Assembly: GCA_012511845.1 (NCBI GenBank)
Contig: JAAZFF010000174.1
Coordinates: forward strand, 1 to 9,983
DNA: 9,983 nucleotides
Source of the DNA: Lentisphaerota bacterium
GTDB lineage: Bacteria > Verrucomicrobiota > Kiritimatiellia > RFP12 > UBA3636
Direction of reading: 5' to 3'
Below are positions 1-6,670 of the stretch, piece by piece; the stretch's first letter is position 1; each line of letters starts with the position of its first letter. The position numbers and the translations under genes were made by a program. A model generated the notes under the pieces. The model saw only the letters and a list, made by a program, of their open reading frames with translations, did not search any database and had not been told where the DNA came from.

Positions 1-2164
1 AGTATGTTTCAAGCGTGAATGTGCCGTCTCCGCCTGCGCGATCGAGCAGGCGGAAGGTAACAGCCATGGCAGAATTTGTCCCGAACCATATATTTCCGCG
101 AGGCTCGTTGAAAAGAGAAAAGACGTAGCGATTCTCTTCAGTGATTGTGTGCCGCATTGTAATGTCGTCTATCAGCACCGTTCCCTCGCCGGGCACAGTG
201 CCGGAAATCTGAAGGGCGAGGTTGGCAGGAAAGTCAAGATTCCCATCGGCCTTCCCTCCCCAAGTCCGTTCAGGTTTGGCAGCATCGAGTGTTATCGAAC
301 CGCCCTCAGCAATAACAGCGCGTCCGTATTCCATGCCATGTTCTTCTGAGAAGTTTACCCCTCCGATACGCGGAGCGAGTTTTCCGTTCTCTTCAATTGT
401 TACATCTGTGAGCGTCAGTATACCGAAGTCATTGCCTGCGCTGAGCCGTCCGCCGTTCTTTATGGTTGTGTCGCACAACACAGAACCGGTTCCTGCCAGA
501 CGACCGTCGCCTGTGACCACAGCCTTCGTGTCGGTGTGTAGCGAACCTTCTATATACAAGGTGCCTGACTCAACAAGTGTGTCGCCGCTGTATGTGCTCG
601 TGTTTTCCGGGATTATCCATGAGCCGGATCCGATTTTGCGCAGGGTAGTGGCAGAGTCTGCGTTATTTCCCAATGCGGACTTGAAAGTGTTTGTATACGT
701 GTTGCTGCCGCCGAGTGAGAAGATACGTTCGCCGTCGCCATCGAAAGATATCTTCGAAGTTACAATGAGAGTCCCATCTTCCACATCGCTGCCGGAAGCA
801 GCTATGCAACCGTTGTCCGCACCGACTACTACAGGACGCCCGAATGTGTCACCGCTGCCGATATACTGTAAAGTACCACCGTCAAGAGTTATGGATCCTA
901 GTTGCCCGAGACTGCTGCTATTCCAGTCTCCATCAAGTTTTACGGCATTAAGGTTTCCTTCCCGTATAATGGTACCATTGCGGTAAGAGCTTTGAGTGTG
1001 AGAGAGTGTAAAATCGGCAGAACCTCGTTTTTCGAGTATCAGGCCCCCTGTACTGGGGGATTGCGGGTGTTGCAGTTGACCCACATATTCACAATCCTTG
1101 TTGAGCTCTCCCACAATCAGTGTGTAAATACCGTCATCTGCCGGAACTAGACCCACATAGCCGGCTGCTGCTTCCAAAGAGCCCATGTGTATTTCACCGC
1201 CGCCGAAAGCAAGCTGAGCACCACCACCGGCAAAAAGCCAGGATGCAGAGGCACTGCCGGAGGCAGGAGATTCAAAAACAACCGTGCTCACAGAGTTGGT
1301 AAAGCAACCGGTGAAGCCGGAGTTGTCTCCAGCGAGTTTGAGTAAATAAGGATTGGGCATAGAGCGCGTCCATATAGCCCCGTCTCCAGTTATCGGACCG
1401 GCGAGCCTCATGTCTCCTCCGTTAAAGTTGAGGTTTGCAGTAGGCATCGGCCACTCAGAAGAGGTGACAATAGTGTTGGTCAAGGTGAGGGGGCCCTTGT
1501 TGGCAAGATGACCGCCTTTAAAGTATATGGGACCGGTTCCAAGTGAATAATCGTTGTTGATGAGTATTTCCGTTCCAAGGCCTACGAGATGGGTGCCGCC
1601 GCTATATGTGTTGGTCCCGAAAAGCCATAGTTGACCGCCGTGTCCATTTGAAGGGCGGTTGAGCGTAATGCCGAAGCTGTCTCCGCGTTCAGAGATATTG
1701 CCCTTTACTTCTATAATGGTGGGAGAGGTCCACATAACGTTCCATGTCTGCTCTGCAGTCAGGGCAATAGGTGAATGGACACGAAGAACTTTATCAAGAC
1801 CTGCAAGTCCATTATTCAGACCGCCTGCACCGAGTACGAGCGTTCCACCGGTGATTGTGACATCATTATTCTTGCCCATGTTAATCGAATTGACCTCTAC
1901 TTCGCCGTCGATAGTAACGGTATATTGGAGTGTGCCGTCGGCAGAGAAAAGGGCATCATCGCCGTTGTTCCATACAGCTCGCCCGCTGCCGCTGTTCCAA
2001 TTGGCAGTAATACCGGCATCCCAGATACCGTCACCGCCGTCGTAGCCTTCGTCATCGCTTATATCCCAGTATTTGGTGTCCGCGGCAGCTATGCCGGAAG
2101 AGAACATGCCGATAGCCAAAACGGTGTGCATCAGCAGATTTATACATCTAAAATGCGATTTCAT
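1..2164 (-). CDS. Secreted autotransporter-type beta-strand repeat protein (3' end beyond left edge)
   Basis: An uninterrupted minus-strand frame of 721 codons runs from an ATG at 2162-2164 off the left edge, so the C-terminus is unseen. A GGAG ribosome site lies about 10 bases before the ATG. The N-terminus has a positive start (MKSHFR), a hydrophobic core and a likely signal-peptidase site after SGIAAA, about residue 28. The mature part is rich in Gly, Thr, Asn and Ser, with short alternating beta-strand patterns. Copies of the passenger-associated repeat pattern occur at residues 185-191 (NTYSGGT) and 523-529 (STYSGDT), the second followed by VESGTL. Proteins like this are commonly annotated as autotransporter-associated beta-strand repeat proteins and are abundant in Verrucomicrobia and Lentisphaerota, often ending in a barrel or a PEP-CTERM anchor. 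Which ending this one has cannot be seen. Export and surface location are inferred; the partner or substrate is unknown. Plus-strand frames over this region are shadows. Confidence 0.85.
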   Translation of the reverse strand, partial: MKSHFRCINLLMHTVLAIGMFSSGIAAADTKYWDISDDEGYDGGDGIWDAGITANWNSGSGRAVWNNGDDALFSADGTLQYTVTIDGEVEVNSINMGKNNDVTITGGTLVLGAGGLNNGLAGLDKVLRVHSPIALTAEQTWNVMWTSPTIIEVKGNISERGDSFGITLNRPSNGHGGQLWLFGTNTYSGGTHLVGLGTEILINNDYSLGTGPIYFKGGHLANKGPLTLTNTIVTSSEWPMPTANLNFNGGDMRLAGPITGDGAIWTRSMPNPYLLKLAGDNSGFTGCFTNSVSTVVFESPASGSASASWLFAGGGAQLAFGGGEIHMGSLEAAAGYVGLVPADDGIYTLIVGELNKDCEYVGQLQHPQSPSTGGLILEKRGSADFTLSHTQSSYRNGTIIREGNLNAVKLDGDWNSSSLGQLGSITLDGGTLQYIGSGDTFGRPVVVGADNGCIAASGSDVEDGTLIVTSKISFDGDGERIFSLGGSNTYTNTFKSALGNNADSATTLRKIGSGSWIIPENTSTYSGDTLVESGTLYIEGSLHTDTKAVVTGDGRLAGTGSVLCDTTIKNGGRLSAGNDFGILTLTDVTIEENGKLAPRIGGVNFSEEHGMEYGRAVIAEGGSITLDAAKPERTWGGKADGNLDFPANLALQISGTVPGEGTVLIDDITMRHTITEENRYVFSLFNEPRGNIWFGTNSAMAVTFRLLDRAGGDGTFTLETY

Positions 2165-2231
2165 ATAAAGAATTCTCCAGTTTTCAATGATTTTATAATT
2201 GTATTGAAATATTAATAGAATACAATGCCAC

Positions 2232-2260
2232 GTACTACAGCTTGTTTTTTCTAATGTCAA
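2232..2260 (-). promoter_or_regulatory. Possible sigma-70 promoter for the beta-strand repeat protein
   Basis: On the minus strand a perfect TTGACA (2255-2260) stands 17 bases before TAGTAC (2232-2237), which matches only three of six -10 bases. The leader to the ATG would be about 60 bases. The -35 box is convincing but the -10 is weak, and the AT-rich leader offers other -10-like hexamers at worse spacing. Confidence 0.25.
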
Positions 2261-2354
2261 ATCCAAAACTTTGAATTGTCGTTGTAAAACTGCTTCGTAT
2301 TTGATGTTGAAATTTGCGACAGGGCAATTGGTGGGTGGCATATCCGCCGCAGAC

Positions 2355-2500
2355 GCATAATCGTTTCCGTTCTCGTTCTCGTACCCGTACACGATTTTCC
2401 GGGGTAAATATTCGATTTATCGTGATCGAATTTCATTCCCATCCTCGTGTACGTGAACCGTGTACCGCTACGCTGTGAACGTGTACGATCTCCCGGCAAG
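2355..2500 (+). repeat. Long dispersed element, copy 1 (with nested inverted repeats)
   Basis: From GCATAATCG to CCCGGCAAG this segment matches the reverse complement of 6378-6490. Identity is roughly 90% by eye over the two outer arms, with about 33 extra bases in the middle of this copy. It contains nested inverted repeats: CGTACACGA (2386-2394) pairs perfectly with TCGTGTACG (2445-2453), and inside that ATTCGAT (2410-2416) pairs with ATCGAAT (2425-2431). The 5' arm is a run of TCGTT/TCGTAC-like words. No coding content is apparent. It could be a non-autonomous mobile repeat or a structured transcript. Confidence 0.7.
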
Positions 2501-2640
2501 GTAGGGCGAGTTTCTTTGCAAACCGCCGTAGAAGGTGTGAGGTAGAGGGAGGTTTTAGTCCACTCTGGCCACTTTGTCCAGTTGCGGCAGCGATGACGTC
2601 TGACGCCGTGGGGGCATGACGCAGTGACGCCCGATCACTT

Positions 2641-2680
2641 TTTGACCTCGGATTTGGGACTCCGGACTCGGGATTTTGAG
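2641..2680 (+). repeat. TCCGGA-cored short dispersed repeat, copy 1
   Basis: TTTGACCTCGG (2641-2651) is followed by the core GGACTCCGGACT (2657-2668) and CGGGATTTTGA. The same words recur at 4908-4928 and, inverted, at 6671-6686. This copy has about 7 extra bases between the TTTGACCTCGG part and the core compared with the 4908 copy. Confidence 0.6.
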
Positions 2681-2717
2681 TACGAGGAGTCTGACTTGTC
2701 CAATCCTGATCGGCTGT

Positions 2718-2747
2718 CCACTGCCCACTGATCCAGCTTGTCCGGAC
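2718..2747 (+). repeat. CCACTG pair plus palindrome, partial composite repeat
   Basis: CCACTGCCCACTG (2718-2730) is followed by the perfect 8-bp palindrome GTCCGGAC (2740-2747). The same arrangement, a CCACTG/TCACTG pair followed by a hairpin, ends the two composite repeat units near 6359-6386 and 6844-6871. The hairpin sequences differ between copies, so the arrangement seems better conserved than the bases. Confidence 0.45.
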
Positions 2748-2773
2748 CCTGCGGTGTCATGCAATTAGCTGTT

Positions 2774-3658
2774 TTATGGATAGTCCCAGGTTTGAAGATC
2801 GTCGCTCCAGGCAAAGCCGATACTGGCATATTGATCAAAAATTACTTCTTCGTTCTCCGGTCCCGTTCCATGGTAAAATAATAATGCTTTACCGATCTCT
2901 TTATGTTTTCGCAGATCAAGTACAAAACCGGCAGTCAGTCTGCCTCTCGCCCAGTCCCAGTCTTTTTGCCCCAGGGTAATCAGTTCGTCGGAATGTTTCC
3001 AGTTAATCAAATCACGACTTGTCATCAGTCCAATGCCGTTCCGGGGTGAATGCCAGAGCCAATATTCACCTGATTCCACCAGAACACAAACATTTTCTCC
3101 ACATTCCGAATTTCCAATATACTCCCAGTTTTCCAAATCTGTTGAACGGGAGATAGATACTCCATTTTGTTTATAAAAACAATAAACTATTTCAGGGTTG
3201 TCTTTATCTCGAAGCAGGTATGGGTCGATCATTCTACCCATTTGGCATTGGGGAATATCGCCTTTAACTTTCAGGAGTTCCGGGTTGCTCCAGTGAGTTA
3301 AATCAGTAGAACGCAACTGCCATATACGGGAATTTTCATTGCCGTATTTTTCTCCATTTTCACGACAATATGTCTGGCAGCAAAGGCGGAATTCGCCACA
3401 ATAATCAATGATGTTTCCCGGGCTTGAAAAGTTGAGAGATTGATCACGTGGGGATAATTTGCGGATCGTGGAAAAGTTTATCAAATCCGTTGATGTAGTC
3501 ATGGCAAGGTATAGAAAGACTCTTCCATCATGTTCTGTTTCCACTAAAGTAAAATACAGATAGAAACAGTTGTTATGAAAATAGACGGCAGGATCACGAT
3601 AAGCGGTTGTGGCGTCACCCTGCAGCAGAATGGGGGAGGGGAATGATGTGAAATTCAT
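2774..3658 (-). CDS. GH43-like five-bladed beta-propeller glycosidase-family protein
   Basis: This is a 294-residue protein without a signal peptide, so probably cytoplasmic. A phrase of the form S-x-D-L-x-x-W/F recurs at residues 56-62, 117-123, 172-178, 214-220 and 285-291 (STDLINF, STDLTHW, STDLENW, SRDLINW, SDDLQTW), which is what one expects of a five-bladed propeller with one strand signature per blade. YRDPAVY (20-26) and MIDPYLLRD (143-151) look like the acidic active-site strands of glycoside hydrolase families such as GH43. Glu188, in GENVCVL, is a candidate general acid. Length matches single-domain members. The substrate cannot be read; retaining RDP and IDP argues for a working enzyme on a plant- or host-type glycan. 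No transporter, regulator or other sugar enzyme lies beside it. It lies 90 bp downstream of the lipoprotein gene on the same strand. The ribosome site is weak (GAG, somewhat far from the ATG), so start confidence is moderate. Confidence 0.8.
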   Translation of the reverse strand: MNFTSFPSPILLQGDATTAYRDPAVYFHNNCFYLYFTLVETEHDGRVFLYLAMTTSTDLINFSTIRKLSPRDQSLNFSSPGNIIDYCGEFRLCCQTYCRENGEKYGNENSRIWQLRSTDLTHWSNPELLKVKGDIPQCQMGRMIDPYLLRDKDNPEIVYCFYKQNGVSISRSTDLENWEYIGNSECGENVCVLVESGEYWLWHSPRNGIGLMTSRDLINWKHSDELITLGQKDWDWARGRLTAGFVLDLRKHKEIGKALLFYHGTGPENEEVIFDQYASIGFAWSDDLQTWDYP

Positions 3659-3675
3659 TTTTTATACATATCTCG

Positions 3676-3690
3676 ATTAAGATTTAATCT
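3676..3690. promoter_or_regulatory. Perfect inverted repeat before the GH43-like gene (possible operator)
   Basis: GATTAA-GAT-TTAATC is a perfect 6-bp inverted repeat with a 3-base centre, 18 bases before the start codon of the GH43-like gene. Its position suits an operator or a leader hairpin, but AT-rich palindromes of this size also occur by chance, and no regulator gene is nearby. Confidence 0.25.
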
Positions 3691-3748
3691 CATGTATCCT
3701 TGTTGACTCGTCTTTGAACTATCCTCTGACGAATTACGCTTAAAAAAT

Positions 3749-4720
3749 CTATTCTTCAACTGGGGTAATTAATGGGTTTGCTTCCACTATTTTATCGTCT
3801 TTCCAGAGATAGTATTCTGGTGATTCTTCATGAAAACCAAAATATGTAAGTCCATGTGCTTTAACCAGGAATGGTACTGCGAGATGGCTTTGAGCTTGTA
3901 TCCAGCTGAAATCGGCTTCAGCTATCCCTTTCAAATCAGCAAAATCGCGTTCTATGGGCAGACGCATAAACTTTTCATTATCATCCCTGTTCCAGACACC
4001 CACTATTGAAGAAAACCTAGCGCTACCGATGGAATGTACGATCAATAAAATATCCTTTAAGCCATCATTGTTTACATCTGCAATGTAATGAGAAAAATGA
4101 GCATGTTCGTCTAATTCCAAATGTCTTTCCTGTATAAGAGACTTGATTAATTCAGTTGTACGCTCATCGGATTCAGGTTTAATAATCTCCCTGCCTTGCG
4201 GTTCGAGATATTCTAGATGATCAATAGAATTTTTGTGAAGATACCAGAAGTTGAAGCTCAATAATTTTTCAGGTTGCACCCAAACAGCCCCTTGCAACAT
4301 CATCGCTCCTCTCCAGTTCACGAAAAGTTCATGCATTTCAAAATTCAAGATTTCCTTGCTTATTTCGGGAGTGACAATTTTAGAATAATTTCGAGAGAAT
4401 TGTCCGGAAGTTTCAATGATCGTTTTTTTGTCTTCTACATACACAATGATTGGATAATGAAACATCCCGGCCAATCTTTTGACATCTTTCTTACGAACAG
4501 CTTCCTGAAGTTCCCGGATGCGTTCAAATATATCATCTTTTGTGTCGCCCAGATGATTATATATATCTTCCATCTTTTCTTTTTTTCCTGGAGCCTCTGA
4601 AACTGTTTTAGCGCAACCACCAAAAATAAACGATAGCAAAAACATCAGTAAACTCAGACCAAGCATACTGAAGCCTCTTTTCCAGTTACACCAACTTGCA
4701 GAATTGAGTATTGAATTCAT
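3749..4720 (-). CDS. Lipoprotein with NTF2-like region and DxNxDG calcium-loop-like motif
   Basis: This 323-residue protein has a very strong ribosome site (AAAGGAG, 7 bases before the ATG at 4718-4720), which fixes the start. A second ATG at 4664-4666, with GAGG upstream, would give a shorter signal peptide. A hydrophobic stretch (about 17-33) ends in FGGC with Cys36, a somewhat loose lipobox, so a lipid-anchored envelope protein is likely. Residues about 62-160 resemble the SnoaL/NTF2-like fold of bacterial DUF4440-type proteins (FHYP, a TPEI segment, then ELFVNWRGAMMLQGAVWV). Residues 215-223 read DVNNDGLKD, the D-x-N-x-D-G-x-x-D loop of EF-hand, FG-GAP and VCBS-type repeats, usually calcium-binding. 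I do not recognise the whole protein or its job. Local GC is low (20 of 60 bases at 4081-4140). It precedes the GH43-like gene and may be cotranscribed with it. Confidence 0.75.
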   Translation of the reverse strand: MNSILNSASWCNWKRGFSMLGLSLLMFLLSFIFGGCAKTVSEAPGKKEKMEDIYNHLGDTKDDIFERIRELQEAVRKKDVKRLAGMFHYPIIVYVEDKKTIIETSGQFSRNYSKIVTPEISKEILNFEMHELFVNWRGAMMLQGAVWVQPEKLLSFNFWYLHKNSIDHLEYLEPQGREIIKPESDERTTELIKSLIQERHLELDEHAHFSHYIADVNNDGLKDILLIVHSIGSARFSSIVGVWNRDDNEKFMRLPIERDFADLKGIAEADFSWIQAQSHLAVPFLVKAHGLTYFGFHEESPEYYLWKDDKIVEANPLITPVEE

Positions 4721-4907
4721 GTGATATCTCCTTTATTCACTTGTCTTAAAGTCGTTCTTTTTTCCTTGGGTTTAGCACTTTTGGTTCTGCCACCGTAGAG
4801 TATATCAAAGTAGAGTGCGTGCAGCGATTTGTTATTTGTTATTGTGAAACAGAGAGATAAAGATTGCAGCAGGAAATAAATGTTCTACTTCCCTCTGATT
4901 TCTTTTC

Positions 4908-4928
4908 TTTGACCTCGGACTCCGGACT
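4908..4928 (+). repeat. TCCGGA-cored short dispersed repeat, copy 2
   Basis: TTTGACCTCGG (4908-4918) runs directly into the core GGACTCCGGACT (4917-4928) and on to TGAGACTTCG. It is the same orientation as the copy at 2641-2680 and opposite to the one at 6671-6686. Confidence 0.55.
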
Positions 4929-4954
4929 TGAGACTTCGTGTCTGACCCTATTAC

Positions 4955-4969
4955 GGCTGACTCTCAGCC
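4955..4969 (-). terminator. Hairpin after the ATPase reading frame (possible terminator, no T-tract)
   Basis: GGCTGA-CTC-TCAGCC is a perfect 6-bp stem with a 3-base loop. It lies 9 bases past the TGA at 4979-4981 that ends the ATPase frame if the internal TAA is ignored. No run of T follows on the minus strand, so it is not a classical intrinsic terminator. It might instead be part of the repeat family. Confidence 0.3.
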
Positions 4970-4978
4970 ACGGCGTTT

Positions 4979-5065
4979 TCAAAACAAGGTTCCATGATGC
5001 AGGATTGAGATCAATCTGCGGTAGGAGATGACTCCGATACCGTCAGGTGTGCGTAAATCAGGAGT
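4979..5065 (-). pseudogene. Detached C-terminal tail of the DUF4143 ATPase, in frame after the TAA
   Basis: Reading on in the same frame past the TAA at 5066-5068 gives 28 codons ending at TGA (4979-4981). They include LRTPDGIGVISYRRL and ISILHHGTLF. Many DUF4143 ATPases end with a segment of this kind: a DGI-type turn, a hydrophobic strand, then an L-x-x-L-x-x-G-x-LF-like tail. The match in frame, position and length is hard to explain unless this was coding until recently. A sequencing error in one base would explain it equally well. Confidence 0.6.
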
Positions 5066-6133
5066 TTAAGGGCATACCTGCAGGCGACGCACGAGCCCCG
5101 ACGGTGTACCGAAGGCTCGCAGTCCGCGGCACCAGCTATCGTTGAATACAGCACCCGACTTAACCTCGATCGCAATCATCTGCTCGCCTTTCAGTAGCAG
5201 AAAATCCACTTCGACAGCGGAAGGGGAGGCAGGAGCCCAGTAGCGCAATTCAGTAAAGGCACGTCGATAGTCGCGGTACGCCAGCAATGTGGTGCAGACC
5301 AGCCCCTCGAAAAGGTGTCCACGCTCTTCTGCTGCAAGCAACGGCTGAAGTTGGTGTTTGGCGGCACGTACCAGTCCGGGATCAATCCAGAAGAGTTTGG
5401 GCTGCTTGCGCTCCCTGACGCGCAATCGTCCCTCGTAGGCGGGTAGGCGCACACACAATAGCGTCTGTTCCAGAATGTCCAGATATGCGTCCACGGTCGG
5501 TCGTGAGACGCCACACTCGCGTGCAATGTTGGAGGTGTTGAGGAGTTGCCCATGGAGGATTGCCGCTACCGTGACAAAACGTGCGAAGCCAGGCAAATTA
5601 CGCACCAGTGCTTCCGCCTGTATCTCCTCCATGAGGTAGGTCATGATGTAGGCTTCGAGCTTTTCTTCACGCGTCTTGCTGCCCCAGGCCACCGGAAGTG
5701 TGCCGTAGCGGAGTGCGTCCTCAAGATCAAAAGAATCGCCAAGCTCGTCTGGTTGGAATGGGTAAAGACTACGACTCAAGGCGCGTCCTGCCAGCAAGTT
5801 GATACCTGCCTGCCGCAGCTTGCGGGCGCTTGAACCGCAAAGCGCGAACTTGAGTCCCCGCTCTTCTATAAAACGGTGTACCTCGTTCAAAAGCTCGGGC
5901 ATCTTCTGAACCTCGTCAACAACTACCCACGATCCAGGTGGCACGGCTTCCAGCTCAAGCCCGAAAGCACCTGGTTGCGCCATCAGACGAAAACGAGTCA
6001 TCTCATTAAGTAAGTCAACAAATTTGGCTTCCGGAAAGTGACGTCGCAACCAAGTGCTTTTGCCCGTTCCTCGCGGTCCGAGCAGAAAGAAGGATTCTTC
6101 CGGGCATATCAGTGCTCTTTCAAGGTATTTCAT
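5066..6133 (-). CDS. AAA+ ATPase with C-terminal DUF4143 domain, ended early by an in-frame TAA
   Basis: This 355-residue protein of the common AAA_14/DUF4143 family has Walker A GPRGTGKST (19-27), Walker B VVVDEVQ (70-76), a sensor-like GSSARKLR (100-107), the family's GRALSRSLYPF segment (116-126), a helix-turn-helix region (about 199-224, ARECGVSRPTVDAYL), then a nuclease-fold-like DUF4143 part with GHLFEGLV (273-280), EVDFLLL (308-314) and IEVKSG (322-327). These are soluble ATPases found sporadically across bacteria and archaea; their physiological role is poorly known. The start has a GAAAGG site 6 bases before the ATG. The frame stops at TAA (5066-5068), but the next 28 in-frame codons look like the missing family C-terminus, so the gene may carry a nonsense mutation. 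All catalytic motifs are intact. GC is high (36 of 60 bases at 5101-5160) compared with the next gene, which suggests separate acquisition. Confidence 0.85.
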   Translation of the reverse strand: MKYLERALICPEESFFLLGPRGTGKSTWLRRHFPEAKFVDLLNEMTRFRLMAQPGAFGLELEAVPPGSWVVVDEVQKMPELLNEVHRFIEERGLKFALCGSSARKLRQAGINLLAGRALSRSLYPFQPDELGDSFDLEDALRYGTLPVAWGSKTREEKLEAYIMTYLMEEIQAEALVRNLPGFARFVTVAAILHGQLLNTSNIARECGVSRPTVDAYLDILEQTLLCVRLPAYEGRLRVRERKQPKLFWIDPGLVRAAKHQLQPLLAAEERGHLFEGLVCTTLLAYRDYRRAFTELRYWAPASPSAVEVDFLLLKGEQMIAIEVKSGAVFNDSWCRGLRAFGTPSGLVRRLQVCP

Positions 6134-6300
6134 ACGCAGCCTTTCGGTAAATGAAGACTATGATTACATAATGCGGCGTTATTTGCAAGTACAACCTGCA
6201 TTTTACTGCCTTTTTAAAAGACTTGATTGGCAGGAGGTCGGTGCCCAGTGCTAACCACTACCCCTGATCTTTGACCGGCCCGACGGGCTCCGCACTACCT

Positions 6301-6388
6301 TGCACTGCCGGCGGGACAGGCAAGAATGCCTGTGATACAGTTGCAGTGCATAAGACTACCCACTGACCACTGCCCGGCTTGCCGGGAG
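6301..6388 (+). repeat. Composite palindromic repeat, unit 1
   Basis: TGCACTGC (6301-6308) and GCAGTGCA (6343-6350) form a perfect 8-bp outer stem. Inside it ACAGGC (6316-6321) and GCCTGT (6328-6333) form a 6-bp hairpin. After CTAC come CCACTGACCACTG (6360-6372) and a second hairpin, CCCGGC-TT-GCCGGG (6373-6386). The order from GGCGGG (6310) onward matches unit 3 at 6791-6874 in the same orientation. It resembles REP-type intergenic palindromes. Confidence 0.65.
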
Positions 6389-6490
6389 TTCGTCCCCGTT
6401 CACAGCGGAGCGGTACACGTTTCCCGTACACGAGAATGCAAGCGGAGAAATCGTGTATGAGTACGAGAAAGTGAACGAGAACGATTATGC
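6378..6490 (-). repeat. Long dispersed element, copy 2 (inverted relative to copy 1)
   Basis: The reverse complement of this segment aligns with 2355-2500 from GCATAATCG to CCCGGCAAG, lacking about 33 central bases. The stem CGTACACGA (6425-6433) with TCGTGTATG (6451-6459) is kept, with one G-T wobble. A conserved pairing despite the changed loop hints that the structure matters, though a single wobble is slight evidence. The left end overlaps the CCCGGC hairpin of composite unit 1. Confidence 0.7.
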
Positions 6491-6499
6491 CATCACGCA

Positions 6500-6540
6500 G
6501 GCGGGCACAGACAAGAATATGTCCGTGCTACAGTCGGCGG
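6500..6540 (+). repeat. Composite palindromic repeat, unit 2 (partial)
   Basis: GGCGGGCACAGACAAGA (6500-6516) matches the opening of units 1 and 3. Its stem is GCACAGAC (6505-6512) with GTCCGTGC (6521-6528), seven of eight bases paired, followed by TACAGTC as in unit 3. The CCACTG part is missing; the sequence diverges after GGCGG. It is preceded by CATCACGCA, which also precedes the hairpin beside unit 3. Confidence 0.55.
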
Positions 6541-6553
6541 TTCGCGGGGACGC

Positions 6554-6599
6554 TCACCCTCCATTACGTAAGGATGCGCATAGCCAGGCTGGAGGGCGA
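6554..6599. repeat. Inverted repeat TCACCCTCC / GGAGGGCGA enclosing TTACGTAA
   Basis: The 9-base arms (6554-6562 and 6591-6599) pair at eight positions plus one G-T. The 28-base interior begins with the perfect palindrome TTACGTAA (6564-6571). It could be another module of the intergenic repeat family; only one copy is in this window. Confidence 0.4.
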
Positions 6600-6629
6600 A
6601 TGTGCTCATGAGCTGTGGTTGCGAGGCAA

Positions 6630-6656
6630 CCTCAATAAGGTCAATACGGTCAATAG
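6630..6656 (+). repeat. Three 9-bp tandem repeats (GGTCAATAN type)
   Basis: CCTCAATAA, GGTCAATAC and GGTCAATAG follow one another without gaps. The unit length matches that of the nearby TCGATTCTT array at 6691-6717, though the bases differ. Confidence 0.55.
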
Positions 6657-6670
6657 GGGCAAAATCCGAG

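Larger units (their letters stand above)
2165..2773. other. Gene-free interval with dispersed repeats
   Basis: About 609 bp separate the GH43-like gene from the repeat-protein gene. The first roughly 100 bases next to 2164 are AT-rich leader. The rest holds one copy of the long dispersed element (2355-2500), one copy of the TCCGGA-cored short repeat (2641-2680), and a CCACTG pair followed by an 8-bp palindrome (2718-2747). Short reading frames here have no ribosome site or recognisable composition, and they translate repeat DNA. I see no gene in 2501-2640. Confidence 0.7.
4721..4978. other. Gene-free interval with one short repeat and a hairpin
   Basis: This lies between the lipoprotein gene and the end of the extended ATPase reading frame. 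It holds the second TCCGGA-cored repeat (4908-4928) and a hairpin (4955-4969). A small direct repeat (TTGTTATTTGTTATTG, near 4830-4846) is also present. I see no convincing promoter for the lipoprotein gene and no gene in this stretch. Confidence 0.6.

Noticed and set aside
149..2215. Several plus-strand open frames of 60-254 codons
   Set aside because: They overlap the continuous minus-strand beta-repeat gene, have no ribosome sites, and their composition is that of the antisense of Gly/Thr-rich codons.
2257..2838. Minus-strand open frames of 67-80 codons in the gap before the GH43-like gene
   Set aside because: They translate the dispersed repeats (for example Ser-Pro-Arg runs from the TCCGGA-cored repeat) and lack start signals.
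2774..6133. A defence island built from the ATPase, lipoprotein and GH43-like gene
   Set aside because: No nuclease, methylase, reverse transcriptase or other known effector is present, the genes are separated by 90-345 bp, and GC differs between them. Nothing ties them into one system.
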